Below are positions 8,654 through 17,471 of a stretch of DNA of 64,000 bases, one piece after another; position 1 is the first letter of the stretch, and each line of letters begins with the position of its first letter. The notes beneath the pieces were generated by a model. That model was not told the origin of the DNA and did no database searches. It saw only the letters and a program-made list of their open reading frames with translations. The position numbers were made by a program, and so were the translations under genes. Source of the DNA: Shewanella piezotolerans WP3 (GTDB taxonomy: Bacteria > Pseudomonadota > Gammaproteobacteria > Enterobacterales > Shewanellaceae). Location of the stretch: contig NC_011566.1 in the NCBI RefSeq assembly GCF_000014885.1, positions 3,205,501-3,269,500 on the forward strand, given 5' to 3'.

Positions 8654-8908
8654 CTAATGATGATGCTTATCCTCTTTCGAATGTTGATGCTCAACAGTCT
8701 CCTCAACACTATCTGTTTTTATTAACACACCGTCGAAAATATCACTCAAGTTAATGGTTTTAGGCGCCTCCAGATTTGGCTGTGCAGCCGCAAGCAGTAA
8801 CGCTTCGTGATCATGGATATGTGGCGTAGAAAAATCAACGTGATTACCACATGACCAAGTAAAAGTGCTGATAAAAAGCGTAATGACTAAAACGATAACC
8901 TGTCTCAT
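8654..8908 (-). CDS. Small exported His-rich protein
   Basis: An 84-residue protein with an N-terminal hydrophobic signal segment (VIVLVITLFISTFTW) followed by a Cys (SCGNH), which could be a lipobox-like site but lacks a standard lipobox. His-containing clusters (PHIHDHE near residue 30; EHQHSKEDKHHH at the C-terminus) suggest divalent metal binding in the periplasm. It lies convergent with the HupE permease gene, consistent with a metal-handling role, but the family is not recognised. AGGG lies 7 bases before the ATG. Confidence 0.6.
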   Translation of the reverse strand: MRQVIVLVITLFISTFTWSCGNHVDFSTPHIHDHEALLLAAAQPNLEAPKTINLSDIFDGVLIKTDSVEETVEHQHSKEDKHHH

Positions 8909-8935
8909 AATGCTGCCCTATAAATACTAAAATAC

Positions 8936-8974
8936 CTAAAAAAGATAATGCCACTCTTAATGAGTGGCATTATC
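8936..8974 (-). terminator. Strong terminator after the alkylsulfatase remnant
   Basis: A perfect 13-bp stem (8944-8956 with 8962-8974), loop TTAAT, is followed on the minus strand by six T. Confidence 0.85.
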
Positions 8975-8985
8975 CAATCTAACGA

Positions 8986-9540
8986 TTAGCGTAACGTCAC
9001 CTTTGGATTTTCGGTTGGCTTGTCAAACAAACTGAAGAACTCCGGCACGGCGTTCGCATCGCCATCTAGTTTGATGTAACCCTCTTTAACCGCTTTAGTG
9101 AAGTCAACTTTACCCACTAGCATCCCTAAGAATACAGTTTTGGTTAATCTAACCGTTGCTTTAGCTGCACCTTCAAAGTCTTTGTGGAACTGGGCAACAC
9201 TGCGACGTATTTCAACTGCGTGCGTTTCTTCTGTATCTGTAAACTCAAACGCTACGGTGAAGTGCTTATCTTGGCTACGATCAGCGTTTAGACCAAAACG
9301 AAGTGCATTAACCAGCTGCGCTGGCTGGAACTCAGCCATTAGATCCGGAGCTTGAAGGTTAATTTTCTTCGAATAATCAATCGTACCGTCAAGTTCTTGA
9401 GCTGAAGTAAGGTACTAATTACGCCAGTTGTTGTTTGTCTCACGATAGCCGAGCTCACGCAAAGCCTTAGCTTTAAGTAGTCTTGGTTCCATATCTTCAA
9501 GGTCGATTCGGAATACAAGGTGAAGGCATACTCGGTCAGC
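8986..9540 (-). pseudogene. Alkyl sulfatase (BDS1/SdsA1-like), C-terminal remnant
   Basis: The open 117-residue piece 8986-9339 is an SCP2-like C-terminal domain as found at the end of metallo-beta-lactamase-fold alkyl sulfatases. Homology continues upstream in the same frame: YLTSAQELDGTIDYSKK, then an in-frame TAG at about 9415-9417 where the family has an aromatic residue after WRN, then ELGYRETNNNWRN and EPRLLKAKALRE. Beyond about 9510-9540 the frame loses coherence. The whole catalytic metallo-beta-lactamase domain and the start are absent, so this cannot hydrolyse sulfate esters. The 117-residue part could still be translated from an internal ATG at 9339, but no function is expected. 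Confidence 0.75.
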
Positions 9541-9785
9541 GCAATGTAGCATGGCAAGCCAGCAGTATTATGGAGATGCTCCCGGTGATTATGCGCACCG
9601 ATTATATCGGCTTGTTACCAAAAGCCGCAGTCGCGCAATACACTCAGATCCACAACCTTAAGCCTCTTGAAAACCCATTCTTAACAGATCCTATTGAAGT
9701 GGCGATGTTTTGGCACTCATCTCGCACTAATGATCCCAGTCATCGCTGGTTTAGAGGGCTATGTGCTAAAGCGGCGAGCTTATAA
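9540..9785 (+). pseudogene. LysR-family regulator, C-terminal remnant
   Basis: The last ~80 residues of this frame read like the end of a LysR substrate-binding domain: MLPVIMRTDYIGLLPKAA, then VAMFWHSSRTNDPSHRWFR. The helix-turn-helix and most of the effector domain are missing; at its 5' side it abuts the antisense alkylsulfatase remnant. The original arrangement would have been a divergent regulator/target pair. The leading codons from 9483 are antisense to the sulfatase and probably not part of it. Confidence 0.7.
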
Positions 9786-9944
9786 ACAGGCTAATAGTAT
9801 TACGGCCTAAATCTGCCATGTATTCATATTTTCAGGCCCAATTGATCATAATTGTTTTAAATCTAGCATTAGATTGATCATTGCTTGAACTTGTCTAAGT
9901 AGAATTAGCCTATCTGCAATGCCGCAAAGCCATTACAAACCAAT

Positions 9945-10475
9945 ATGAATAGTAAGTTACTGCGAAAAATACACATCTATCTGTCTCTCATCTGTTTCTC
10001 CTTTCTATTCTTATTCTGCTTTACCGCTATCAGCTTAAATCACCCAACATGGTTTTCGACTGAAGCAAGCGTAAAGCAGCAGCACATTTCAGTCACTGAA
10101 CATAAACCAAGTACCTATATCATTGCGCTTACTGCAAATAATATCGAACTGTCTCAATCACAAGCGAAACAATTACTCGCTAATAGCGAGCTGACGATCG
10201 CCAGTCCAGGTAAGCGAACAGATCTTTACATTGATAATGAAAATAGTGTCATAGAAGTCATACATACAAATTTTGGGGTAATCGCTATGCTCAACGAGTT
10301 ACACCAAAATAGGCATACCCCTGCATTATGGACGCTAGTTTCAGATGTAATAGCAGCGATTATCATGCTTATCTGTATCAGCGGGACTTGGTTGAGTTTA
10401 AAACACAAAGCGCAACGCAGACGTTATTTATATCTATTAGCAGCAAGCACTGTTGCACTCATCACTATGGCCTAA
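9945..10475 (+). CDS. PepSY-associated membrane protein
   Basis: A 176-residue inner-membrane protein. The N-terminus (RKIHIYLSL...FTAISLNHPTWF) has the conserved His and LNH of PepSY-associated TM proteins and forms the first span (about 8-30). A periplasmic domain of ~95 residues follows, then two closely spaced spans (about 132-150, 160-176) joined by a basic loop (KHKAQRRR). It is shorter than full-length two-PepSY reductases. It is followed after 5 bases by a DUF2271 gene, then DUF4198 and a TonB receptor, an association known from iron/flavin-linked loci. A role in transferring electrons or handling metal at the inner membrane is inferred. No obvious Shine-Dalgarno sequence. Confidence 0.75.
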   Translation: MNSKLLRKIHIYLSLICFSFLFLFCFTAISLNHPTWFSTEASVKQQHISVTEHKPSTYIIALTANNIELSQSQAKQLLANSELTIASPGKRTDLYIDNENSVIEVIHTNFGVIAMLNELHQNRHTPALWTLVSDVIAAIIMLICISGTWLSLKHKAQRRRYLYLLAASTVALITMA

Positions 10476-10480
10476 AACTA

Positions 10481-11002
10481 ATGAATATCAAACCGCTAAA
10501 AATACTCTGCACGCTCTATTTGCTCCTGTCCCCAGCGGCGTTGTCTGCACAGCCACAGCAGTTTCATAGACTCAGTCTCAGCGATGGCACAAATAATAAA
10601 TTGTCGATACAAGTCGATGTAATCCAATTTAATACCCTGACTGAAAAGCCCTACCTTGCCCTTTGGTACAGTTTACCCAATAAGCAATACACACCGCTAA
10701 AAGTACTACGTGCAGATAGCAAATGGTTAAGAGATCTCAAATCTTTCTGGCGTTTTATCGCACGTTACCAACGTGAAAAGCTCGATGGAATAACCGCTGC
10801 AACTGTAAAACCAGGCCTACACCAATTTGTTTTTGAACTACCCGATAAAGCAATGACTCACGTACATCAATATTGGCTCGAAGTCGTGAGAGAAAACGGT
10901 AAAAGAGAACTTCTTAACATCAGCATGCCACCCCAACAACAAAACAAAAGCTGTGTGAACGGCACTACAGAAGTCAACATCTTCTGCGTCGAATATCACT
11001 AA
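10481..11002 (+). CDS. DUF2271 family exported protein
   Basis: A 173-residue protein with a signal peptide (LKILCTLYLLLSPAALSAQP). The mature part fits DUF2271: YLALWYSLPNKQYTPLKVL, then WLRDLKSFWR and DGITAATVKPGLHQFVFEL. Many DUF2271 proteins occur with PepSY and DUF4198 genes and may act in periplasmic flavin or iron chemistry; the biochemical role is not known. The ATG at 10481 is chosen because the signal peptide begins there; the frame is open further upstream but overlaps the PepSY gene. Probably translated from the same mRNA as PepSY. Confidence 0.75.
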   Translation: MNIKPLKILCTLYLLLSPAALSAQPQQFHRLSLSDGTNNKLSIQVDVIQFNTLTEKPYLALWYSLPNKQYTPLKVLRADSKWLRDLKSFWRFIARYQREKLDGITAATVKPGLHQFVFELPDKAMTHVHQYWLEVVRENGKRELLNISMPPQQQNKSCVNGTTEVNIFCVEYH

Positions 11003-11078
11003 ACGTCATTGTTTAAACCCAATTTAGCTTAAAAAGGAGACTCAGTGATATTTGGTTCACGAGCCTAAACATAGAATT

Positions 11079-11111
11079 GAGGAGGTTAATCACTCTATGG
11101 AATTAAAATGA
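11079..11111 (+). promoter_or_regulatory. Strong SD and 4-codon leader ORF overlapping the DUF4198 start
   Basis: GAGGAGG at 11079-11085 precedes ATG GAA TTA AAA TGA (11097-11111). The leader stop TGA overlaps the DUF4198 start codon as ATGA. The best ribosome-binding site therefore serves the tiny ORF, and the downstream gene may depend on termination-reinitiation. Confidence 0.45.
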
Positions 11112-11911
11112 AAAAAGTATTAATTACCGCCCTCCTCATCACTGGCGCAAGTAGCGCAGCCAATGCACATGAAGTTTGGATCAACAGCGGCAGTTTTGAA
11201 CTCAACTCTGACGAGCAAACTGTGTATAGCCTTGACGTAGCGCGCTCTGCAGATGCATTTATTGCCGAAGCAAACCACCAAGTAAAATACTTAAATGTGC
11301 TTTCCCCAACTGGAGTACAAGCTAAACTCGACGCTGCTTTTAGTGGTCAAAACAAAGAGGTATTTGAGCAAGACTTTTCAGAAAAGGGAACATATTACTT
11401 CAGAAGCCCAATGACGCAGGTATTTCTCACATTTTATCGAGATGCTGACGGTAAGAAACATAAAGTTAACTTGCCAAAAAGTCGCTACAACGAGCTCCCA
11501 GAAAATGTGAAAATTGAGAAAACAGTAGAAAAACAGATGATAACTGAAACTTACATCAGTTATAACGGTTTTTCAGATCCTAAAATCGTTCAGCAAGAAG
11601 AAGGCATCACTCTAACCAGCTCGAAACATCCTAATATGTATCGGGTCGGTGACGAAATTAGCTTTGCTATAAGCTTGAATAACCAACCATTGAACAATGC
11701 CGAATTTTCAATTAAGAGCTTGAATAATATTTATGATAGCGAGTTTGAGCAAATTGAACTTTTCACCGATGATAACGGCAAGGTCGCATTTACCCCCTCA
11801 AGTACAGGCCGTTATATTATCGCTGTTGAACATTCAATTGAGTTAAAGAATGACACTGGTGCAGACCAGCGCTCGATAGAATTATTTAGAAGCTTCGATG
11901 TAGTGCAATAA
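11108..11911 (+). CDS. DUF4198 domain-containing periplasmic protein
   Basis: A 267-residue protein with a clear signal peptide (KKVLITALLITGASSAANA, cleavage before HEVWI). The mature N-terminus beginning HEVWI is typical of DUF4198, a family (including nickel/cobalt/iron-transport-associated proteins) whose mature N-terminal His may bind metal. The C-terminal ~90 residues (YRVGDEISFAISLNNQPL...GRYIIAVEHS) look like a beta-sandwich. It follows PepSY and DUF2271 and precedes a Fur-boxed TonB receptor, so a periplasmic metal- or siderophore-handling role is likely, though unproven. Confidence 0.78.
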   Translation: MKKVLITALLITGASSAANAHEVWINSGSFELNSDEQTVYSLDVARSADAFIAEANHQVKYLNVLSPTGVQAKLDAAFSGQNKEVFEQDFSEKGTYYFRSPMTQVFLTFYRDADGKKHKVNLPKSRYNELPENVKIEKTVEKQMITETYISYNGFSDPKIVQQEEGITLTSSKHPNMYRVGDEISFAISLNNQPLNNAEFSIKSLNNIYDSEFEQIELFTDDNGKVAFTPSSTGRYIIAVEHSIELKNDTGADQRSIELFRSFDVVQ

Positions 11912-12119
11912 TATTAACGCAAGGCCTCCAAGCTTATTTAAAGCGCCATCTTCCCGGGGCGCCTTAATTCATTAGTAACAGTCGTCTAATAGCGCTTTCC
12001 ACTCTCTGCTTGGCTGCTGACCCCCCTTATAGATTACCATCAAAGCAATGGTCATTTTATGTTAGGCAGATGAAGTTTACTTCACAGTTGCAACACTATA
12101 CTCACGCAAAATTCAAAAT

Positions 12120-12138
12120 GGTAACGATTATCATTTAC
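12120..12138 (+). promoter_or_regulatory. Fur box upstream of the TonB-dependent receptor
   Basis: The 19-mer GGTAACGATTATCATTTAC matches 14 of 19 positions of the Fur consensus GATAATGATAATCATTATC. It ends 22 bases before the receptor ATG, a position that would block transcription or initiation under iron-replete conditions. Confidence 0.7.
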
Positions 12139-12160
12139 ATTAGCGGGAGTATAACAAACA

Positions 12161-14239
12161 ATGAAACCATTAAGAGTCACCCATATCGCCAGCTGCATCG
12201 CCTTAGCAATTTCTTGCCAATCGGCACAAGCACAAAACAGTCAGGACAATGCAGAAACGGTCTATCGTCTCGATAACATCACGGTCTCTAGCCAAACTGA
12301 AGAGCAACAAGATCCGTTAACCATGACCCAATCAGTCAATGCTATATCAAGAGAAACGATACAGAATCTAAGTCCAACCAATATCCCCAATGCGCTTGAA
12401 ATCATTCCTAATGTTGATGTCCAAGGCGGCCCGTCATCAAGTAATCAGAATATTACCATTCGTGGCTTACCTCAATCACACGCCTATGTCGTGATTGATG
12501 GGATCTATCAAAGCAACTACGCCTCAAAACGCGGTAGTTGGTACCTAAACCCAAACTTGGTTAACAACATACAAGTCACTGCAGGCCCCAGCTCTGGAGC
12601 CGCAGCGGGCAAAATCAGTATCAGCACAATCTCTGCATTAGACTTACTCAAAAACAATGAGAAATTTGGTGCAAAAATCGATTTAGGTTATCGCAGCAAC
12701 AATGCACAAAAGGATAGCGGCTTAACAATATTTGGTAAAAGTGGTGCAACTGACTACCTATTGTCAGGCAACTATGTCGATAAAGATCCTTATGAGATCG
12801 GCGGTGGTGGCAGCTACTACAAAACATCTGGCCGTCAAAAAAGTGGATTATTTAAAGTCGGGCATCAGTTCTCAAACGATCAACGCTTACAATTTACACT
12901 CAACCTCGACGATACGCACGGCCATCAAGTCCGCAATGACATTGGTTACCGTGACGAACAGTACACAGGTGCATCACTCGTGTGGCAAGACAGCGGCTCT
13001 AATAATCCATACCTGAATTTAAATACCTCGATTTACTTCAATGGCGTCGATTCCTATAGTGCAGAGCAAGGACGTTCCGCTGAAGGAGTGCAAGACATTA
13101 AAGATACTAGTCTTGGCTTTGTCGTCAGCAATGACAGCATATTTAGTTTTGCCGCTACCGACACATTACTGCACTACGGCGTTTCAGGTCATTTCACCGA
13201 CCATGACGGCCTTGTCTACGATAAAGATTATGATACTGGCAAAATCATTGACGATAGCGCCACAGATGAAGCAACTACCACCAGCCGAAAATTAGCTGGC
13301 TGGGTCAATTATCAGATCCCAATCACAGAGTCACTAGAGATTATCCCTGGTTTACGATACGACCAATTTTATATCGAATCTGCCAATGCCGTTGATGCAG
13401 ACGGCCAGCCTCTTTTGCGCGATGGTCGCAGTGAAAGTCGCTTATCAAAATCCATTAACCTCAATTACTACTTGAGCGATGACATCACCTTATTTGCCTC
13501 TTACGCAGAAGCGCTTAACGCCCCTAGAAATGGCGAATTATTTACTTCAGGACGAGGTTTTAAACCTAATCCTTATTTAAAATCAGAGCGAGCAGATAAC
13601 AAGGAGGTGGGTGCAGTTTGGGATACACAAGGCTTATTCAGCGAGCAAGACAGTTTTACCACTCGGGTTAACCTCTTCAGAAATGACATTAAGGACTATA
13701 TAGGTACAGCGTACACTGACAATGAAAACTACCCAGACGGGGTAAAGGTTAATATTGGTGAAGCCAGACTAGAGGGATTTGAATTTGTTTCAAGCTATAG
13801 CCTTAATGATTGGAATATGAGTTTAAGCTATGGCCAGACTCGTGGCACAGATATGACAACAGGCTGGTATTTAGCGGATATACCTTCAGATAAATTCAAC
13901 CTTGTCCTTGATACAAATATCAGCGATAGCTTGTTAGTTGGTACTCGTGCGACTTACGCATTAACCCATGACAAAGTCCCAACACAACAACTGGGTGAAA
14001 ATGGGGTTATCGAGGATATCCCTGCTGCAGGTTTTGATGCTTGGTTCACCTTGGATCTCTACGCAAGTTATAGCCCGGAGAGTATTGAAGGCCTGGTAGC
14101 AAAATTATCTGTTACTAACTTATTTGATACCGCCTATGCCCACCAATTGGAGTTTGAACGTGATGGCGCAGAAAAAAGCCCCAATGAATACTATGAAGAG
14201 GGCCGCTCAATCAACCTACAACTAAGCTATCAATTCTAA
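12161..14239 (+). CDS. TonB-dependent outer-membrane receptor
   Basis: A 692-residue outer-membrane receptor. Signal peptide to about residue 24 (ending SAQAQ), a TonB-box-like segment (RLDNITVSS), a plug domain (about 45-165; NITIRGLPQSHAYVVIDGIY) and a 22-strand-type barrel ending in the aromatic terminus LQLSYQF. The plug contains GSWYLNPNLVNNIQVTAGPSSG, typical of the heme/hemoglobin and related receptor group, but the ligand cannot be set from sequence. A Fur box just upstream indicates iron control. It lies between the DUF4198 gene and a two-component system, with ExbB/ExbD/TonB genes downstream to energise it. Confidence 0.92.
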   Translation: MKPLRVTHIASCIALAISCQSAQAQNSQDNAETVYRLDNITVSSQTEEQQDPLTMTQSVNAISRETIQNLSPTNIPNALEIIPNVDVQGGPSSSNQNITIRGLPQSHAYVVIDGIYQSNYASKRGSWYLNPNLVNNIQVTAGPSSGAAAGKISISTISALDLLKNNEKFGAKIDLGYRSNNAQKDSGLTIFGKSGATDYLLSGNYVDKDPYEIGGGGSYYKTSGRQKSGLFKVGHQFSNDQRLQFTLNLDDTHGHQVRNDIGYRDEQYTGASLVWQDSGSNNPYLNLNTSIYFNGVDSYSAEQGRSAEGVQDIKDTSLGFVVSNDSIFSFAATDTLLHYGVSGHFTDHDGLVYDKDYDTGKIIDDSATDEATTTSRKLAGWVNYQIPITESLEIIPGLRYDQFYIESANAVDADGQPLLRDGRSESRLSKSINLNYYLSDDITLFASYAEALNAPRNGELFTSGRGFKPNPYLKSERADNKEVGAVWDTQGLFSEQDSFTTRVNLFRNDIKDYIGTAYTDNENYPDGVKVNIGEARLEGFEFVSSYSLNDWNMSLSYGQTRGTDMTTGWYLADIPSDKFNLVLDTNISDSLLVGTRATYALTHDKVPTQQLGENGVIEDIPAAGFDAWFTLDLYASYSPESIEGLVAKLSVTNLFDTAYAHQLEFERDGAEKSPNEYYEEGRSINLQLSYQF

Positions 14240-14276
14240 GCGATTTAGCTTCTACCTTAATCGCGTATTAACTTCC

Positions 14277-14302
14277 GCCGGTAACCGCTATTTGTTACCG
14301 GC
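14277..14302 (+). terminator. Hairpin after the receptor gene
   Basis: Perfect 9-bp inverted repeat GCCGGTAAC/GTTACCGGC with an 8-nt loop, 38 bases after the receptor stop. It lacks a T-run, so it may be an attenuator or mRNA 3' stabiliser rather than a strict terminator. Confidence 0.5.
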
Positions 14303-14328
14303 TCTAATGCAAATAAATATCATTTCTG

Positions 14329-14345
14329 TTGACATTTCATTGACA
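14329..14345 (+). promoter_or_regulatory. Candidate response-regulator direct-repeat operator (copy 1)
   Basis: TTGACATTTCATTGACA contains two TTGACA half-sites 11 bp apart, the helical spacing used by OmpR/PhoB-family regulators. A 15/17 identical element lies before the RND adaptor gene at 18703. It ends 101 bases before the response-regulator ATG. It could alternatively be a doubled -35 box. Confidence 0.55.
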
Positions 14346-14446
14346 AGCAAGCTGCTACCTTCTCTTTTAATGCAAGGCATTTGTCACAGAGTTAAAAGTG
14401 CTTTACCCATGTTTGCCGGCAATCAACGCTTCAGGGAGCAGCCTAT

Positions 14447-15124
14447 ATGTTTGAAAAATCGCAAGTACTTCTGGTTGAAGATAATAACGAACTCGCAGGT
14501 TCTGTTGCCGATTATCTGAGCGCACTTGGCTATGGTGTCGATTTTGCTTTTAATGGCGCAGCAGGCCTGCAATTACTGGAAAAGAATAACTATGACATCG
14601 TCATATTTGATGTTGCGATGCCCAAAATGAGTGGACTAGAGTTATGCCACAAACTACGGCATGAACTATTTAGCCCCATCCCGGTTATCTTTTTAACTGC
14701 AAGAGACACCCTCGAAGATAAAAAAGCGGGTTTTCAAGCAGGTGCTGATGATTACCTTGTAAAACCTTTCGCATTAGAAGAACTGCATTTGCGATTGCAA
14801 GCATTGTTGTCTCGTGGGCCAAGGCGCGATATCGGCATTCAACAAATTGCCGGTTTAACCATAGACCATAACCAGTCTTTAGTTAATTACCAAGGTAAAC
14901 AGGTACGCTTATTAAGCCTACAAATGCATATATTAACAATTTTGTTGAAACACTACCCTAACGTGGTTTCAAGGCAGATGCTTGAGCAAGCCATTTGGGA
15001 AGGCTCTCCTCCTAATAGCGATCCACTGCGTACCCATATTTACCGTTTACGAGCGACATTAGAAGTCGCATTCCAAAAAACGGTCATCCGCACGGTCTAT
15101 GCAAAAGGCTATCAAATTGTTTAA
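14447..15124 (+). CDS. OmpR/PhoB-family response regulator
   Basis: A 225-residue DNA-binding regulator. The receiver domain (about 1-120) has the acidic pair in LLVEDNNE, the phospho-acceptor Asp in IVIFDVAMPKMSG, Thr in FLTARD and Lys in DYLVKPF. The winged-helix domain (about 130-225) ends TVIRTVYAKGYQIV. Its 3' end overlaps the sensor kinase gene by 26 bases, so the two are translated together. It sits between the TonB receptor and the energy-transduction/efflux genes, and matching direct repeats upstream of itself and the RND adaptor suggest these as its targets. Confidence 0.93.
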   Translation: MFEKSQVLLVEDNNELAGSVADYLSALGYGVDFAFNGAAGLQLLEKNNYDIVIFDVAMPKMSGLELCHKLRHELFSPIPVIFLTARDTLEDKKAGFQAGADDYLVKPFALEELHLRLQALLSRGPRRDIGIQQIAGLTIDHNQSLVNYQGKQVRLLSLQMHILTILLKHYPNVVSRQMLEQAIWEGSPPNSDPLRTHIYRLRATLEVAFQKTVIRTVYAKGYQIV

Positions 15125-16391
15125 AATTGACAAATTTAACCACGTGTTAACTGCAACATTTTTGGTCTACACTAGTCTCTTATGTGCAGTTTATGCTTAT
15201 TTGCTTTTTCAAGCCGTCCATGAAATTGAGAATCAAGCGGCACAGATCTATCTGCAGAATGCGCAAGTGGAAGTTCTCAAAGAACTCAATACGATTGAGT
15301 TACCACTCAGCTCTAACCTAGCCGAAGATTTAACCAGTGTGTCTGATGACGAACTAATCAAGAAACTCATTGAGCACTTCAAGCAAAGTCGACCAAAGTT
15401 GCGTATTTACAGTTCAATAACGGCCAATAATCCAGAATATCTCTCACCACTAACGATAGGCTTCCATGAGTATCAGCCTGAAGATGCGCAGATTCTAGTA
15501 TCAGCATTGCCCGAACGTAATATCAAGCTCTATTTAGTTTATGACGAAACCAATGCTTCAAATTTAGATGAAAACACCCCCAATTTAATTGCTGGACTCA
15601 GTACGGTGGCGATACTGATTTGTCTATTCGGTATTATGGTCTCAATTGCTTTAGGCAAAAAAATAGCTGAACCGTTGAAGAAATTGACGCAGGAAGTAAG
15701 CAAAGAACAACCGCAGCTGCCACTAATTGGCCATAACCGTGCGGATGAAATAGGCACGCTCAGCCGAAGCTTTACAGCCTCTATAGCGCGAGCAAAACAG
15801 TTTCTCTATCGAGAAAAGCAGTTCTCGCGTCATGTTAGCCACGAGTTACGTACACCGCTTGCGATTATTGGTAATTGCGTTAGTTTAATGAAGCTTGAGC
15901 ATGCCACTGATGGCGCTAAGGCAACAGCACTTGTTCGCATAGAAAGAGCCGCTGGCAATATGGCGCAATTGATTGAAACCTTCCTTTTACTGGGAAGAGA
16001 ACACCAAAACAACAACCTAAGTAACATCAATCTTCGCCAAGCTATACTTACCGAGTTAGACAAAATCGACTCAACAAACGCCCGTGACGCGACATCAACA
16101 AAAATCCTTATTTGCCACGACAGTATCGTCCAATCAGATCAAGCATTACTCGGCATCTTACTCAACAACCTGCTGCGTAATGCCCTGGCCTCCTCAAACC
16201 GTTTAGTGCGGCTCACTCTTAGCGACAATCAACTGTTGATCGATAATGACATCGTTAAAAACCAAAGCACTTCAGTGTCTGGTTTTGGTTATGGAACTGA
16301 AATTATGACGCGAATTGCCGAATGCTTGCACTGCAAGTTAACCATAGAGAAGAGTGAGCAGAGATACAGAGTCATCGTGACTTTCACATAA
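15099..16391 (+). CDS. Sensor histidine kinase
   Basis: A 430-residue membrane kinase. Span 1 at about 15-38, a ~120-residue periplasmic sensor domain, span 2 at about 163-185, then a HAMP-like linker. The H-box is SRHVSHELRTPLAII with the phospho-acceptor His at about residue 248; the N-box is LLNNLLRNALASS. The G-boxes are weak (GFGYGTEIMTRI), so the ATP-binding domain is short. The start lies inside the regulator gene. The stimulus is unknown; context suggests periplasmic metal, heme or envelope stress. Confidence 0.9.
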   Translation: MQKAIKLFKIDKFNHVLTATFLVYTSLLCAVYAYLLFQAVHEIENQAAQIYLQNAQVEVLKELNTIELPLSSNLAEDLTSVSDDELIKKLIEHFKQSRPKLRIYSSITANNPEYLSPLTIGFHEYQPEDAQILVSALPERNIKLYLVYDETNASNLDENTPNLIAGLSTVAILICLFGIMVSIALGKKIAEPLKKLTQEVSKEQPQLPLIGHNRADEIGTLSRSFTASIARAKQFLYREKQFSRHVSHELRTPLAIIGNCVSLMKLEHATDGAKATALVRIERAAGNMAQLIETFLLLGREHQNNNLSNINLRQAILTELDKIDSTNARDATSTKILICHDSIVQSDQALLGILLNNLLRNALASSNRLVRLTLSDNQLLIDNDIVKNQSTSVSGFGYGTEIMTRIAECLHCKLTIEKSEQRYRVIVTFT

Positions 16392-16446
16392 CGCTCAACA
16401 ACCCAATTCATCCACCATTACTTTAAAACATAAACAAGGACATGCT

Positions 16447-17076
16447 GTGAACACTCCTGACTGGCTCATTCAAGGCGGTTGGTGCCTGTGGCTACTAATC
16501 TCATTGTCGCTGATCTCTTTAAGCCTCATATTTTTTAAACTGATTAATTTCTTTAAACTTGGGATCAATCAGCGTAATGAATATCAGTTTTGGTTGGCGT
16601 CACTGCCTACCATCGACAAAATGACTTTTCGTGGCAATAATATCCGTTTAAATCATCCTGCAACCAGATTGATACAGTTCTGTGTTAACGCCTTACCTAA
16701 GGCACTCGATCGACAAGCATTAGAAGACAAAGCCACCCTTAAAGCTGAACAAGAGATAGCACAGCTCAAACAGGGAATGCGAGCACTAGAGGTCATATCG
16801 GCATTAGCACCACTCATTGGTTTACTTGGCACCGTGCTGGGAATGATCGATGCATTTCAAAACTTACAACAAGCAGGCACAAAAGTTGACCCTGCAGTGC
16901 TATCCGGAGGCATATCACAAGCATTGCTCACGACTGCAGCAGGGCTCATTGTCGCCATTCCAACCACTGCAGCCTGGCACTTTTTCGACACTATCATTAG
17001 CCAACACAATGCAGCAATGGAACATCTACTAACTGATTATTTTTCTCTGCCATCGACACGTATGGCGTTTTCATGA
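16447..17076 (+). CDS. exbB: ExbB/TolQ-family proton channel protein
   Basis: A 209-residue inner-membrane protein of the MotA/TolQ/ExbB family, forming the proton channel that energises TonB. It has a first span near residues 12-32, a cytoplasmic loop, and the conserved helix pair APLIGLLGTVLGMIDAF and GGISQALLTTAAGLIVAIP. The start is GTG with AAGGA 7 bases before it; an ATG 5 bases upstream runs into a stop at once. It overlaps exbD by 4 bases, so the block is an operon. Confidence 0.9.
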   Translation: MNTPDWLIQGGWCLWLLISLSLISLSLIFFKLINFFKLGINQRNEYQFWLASLPTIDKMTFRGNNIRLNHPATRLIQFCVNALPKALDRQALEDKATLKAEQEIAQLKQGMRALEVISALAPLIGLLGTVLGMIDAFQNLQQAGTKVDPAVLSGGISQALLTTAAGLIVAIPTTAAWHFFDTIISQHNAAMEHLLTDYFSLPSTRMAFS

Positions 17077-17471
17077 AGTTGAAGACAGCGAGCCGAACTC
17101 GGCCGCAAATAGGCCTAACGCCGTTAATTGATGTGGTGTTTATCTTGCTCATCTTTTTTATGTTAGTCACTAAAATGGAAACATATCAGTCTTTAGCGCT
17201 AGCGTTATCTCCTTTAGCTGGCGAGAACCATGGGGAAAAGGATAAAAAAGAGCTGCCAATAACGCTAACGGCAAGTGGTGAAATTATCCATCAAAATCAG
17301 CGTTATAGCTTAGCTAGTTTTTGCCAACTAGTGCCGCACAGCAGCGTCAGTAAATTGAATTTAAAAATCGAGTTTGCAGTAACTACACAGCAGTTCGTTT
17401 CAGCAAAAGAGACGTTATTACGCCACGGTTATAGCAATATAGAAGAATGGATTACCCCTAGTGAAAATTAA
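17073..17471 (+). CDS. exbD: ExbD-family protein 1
   Basis: A 132-residue single-span protein. PQIGLTPLIDVVFILLIFFMLVT carries the essential membrane Asp of ExbD/TolR (in PLIDVVFIL), followed by a small periplasmic domain. With ExbB and TonB it converts proton-motive force into work on outer-membrane receptors. Overlaps exbB by 4 bases and the second exbD by 11 bases. Confidence 0.9.
   Translation: MKLKTASRTRPQIGLTPLIDVVFILLIFFMLVTKMETYQSLALALSPLAGENHGEKDKKELPITLTASGEIIHQNQRYSLASFCQLVPHSSVSKLNLKIEFAVTTQQFVSAKETLLRHGYSNIEEWITPSEN

Noticed and set aside
12010..12276. 88-residue ORF overlapping the TonB receptor start
   Set aside because: It spans the Fur box and the receptor signal peptide in another frame; no coding signature.
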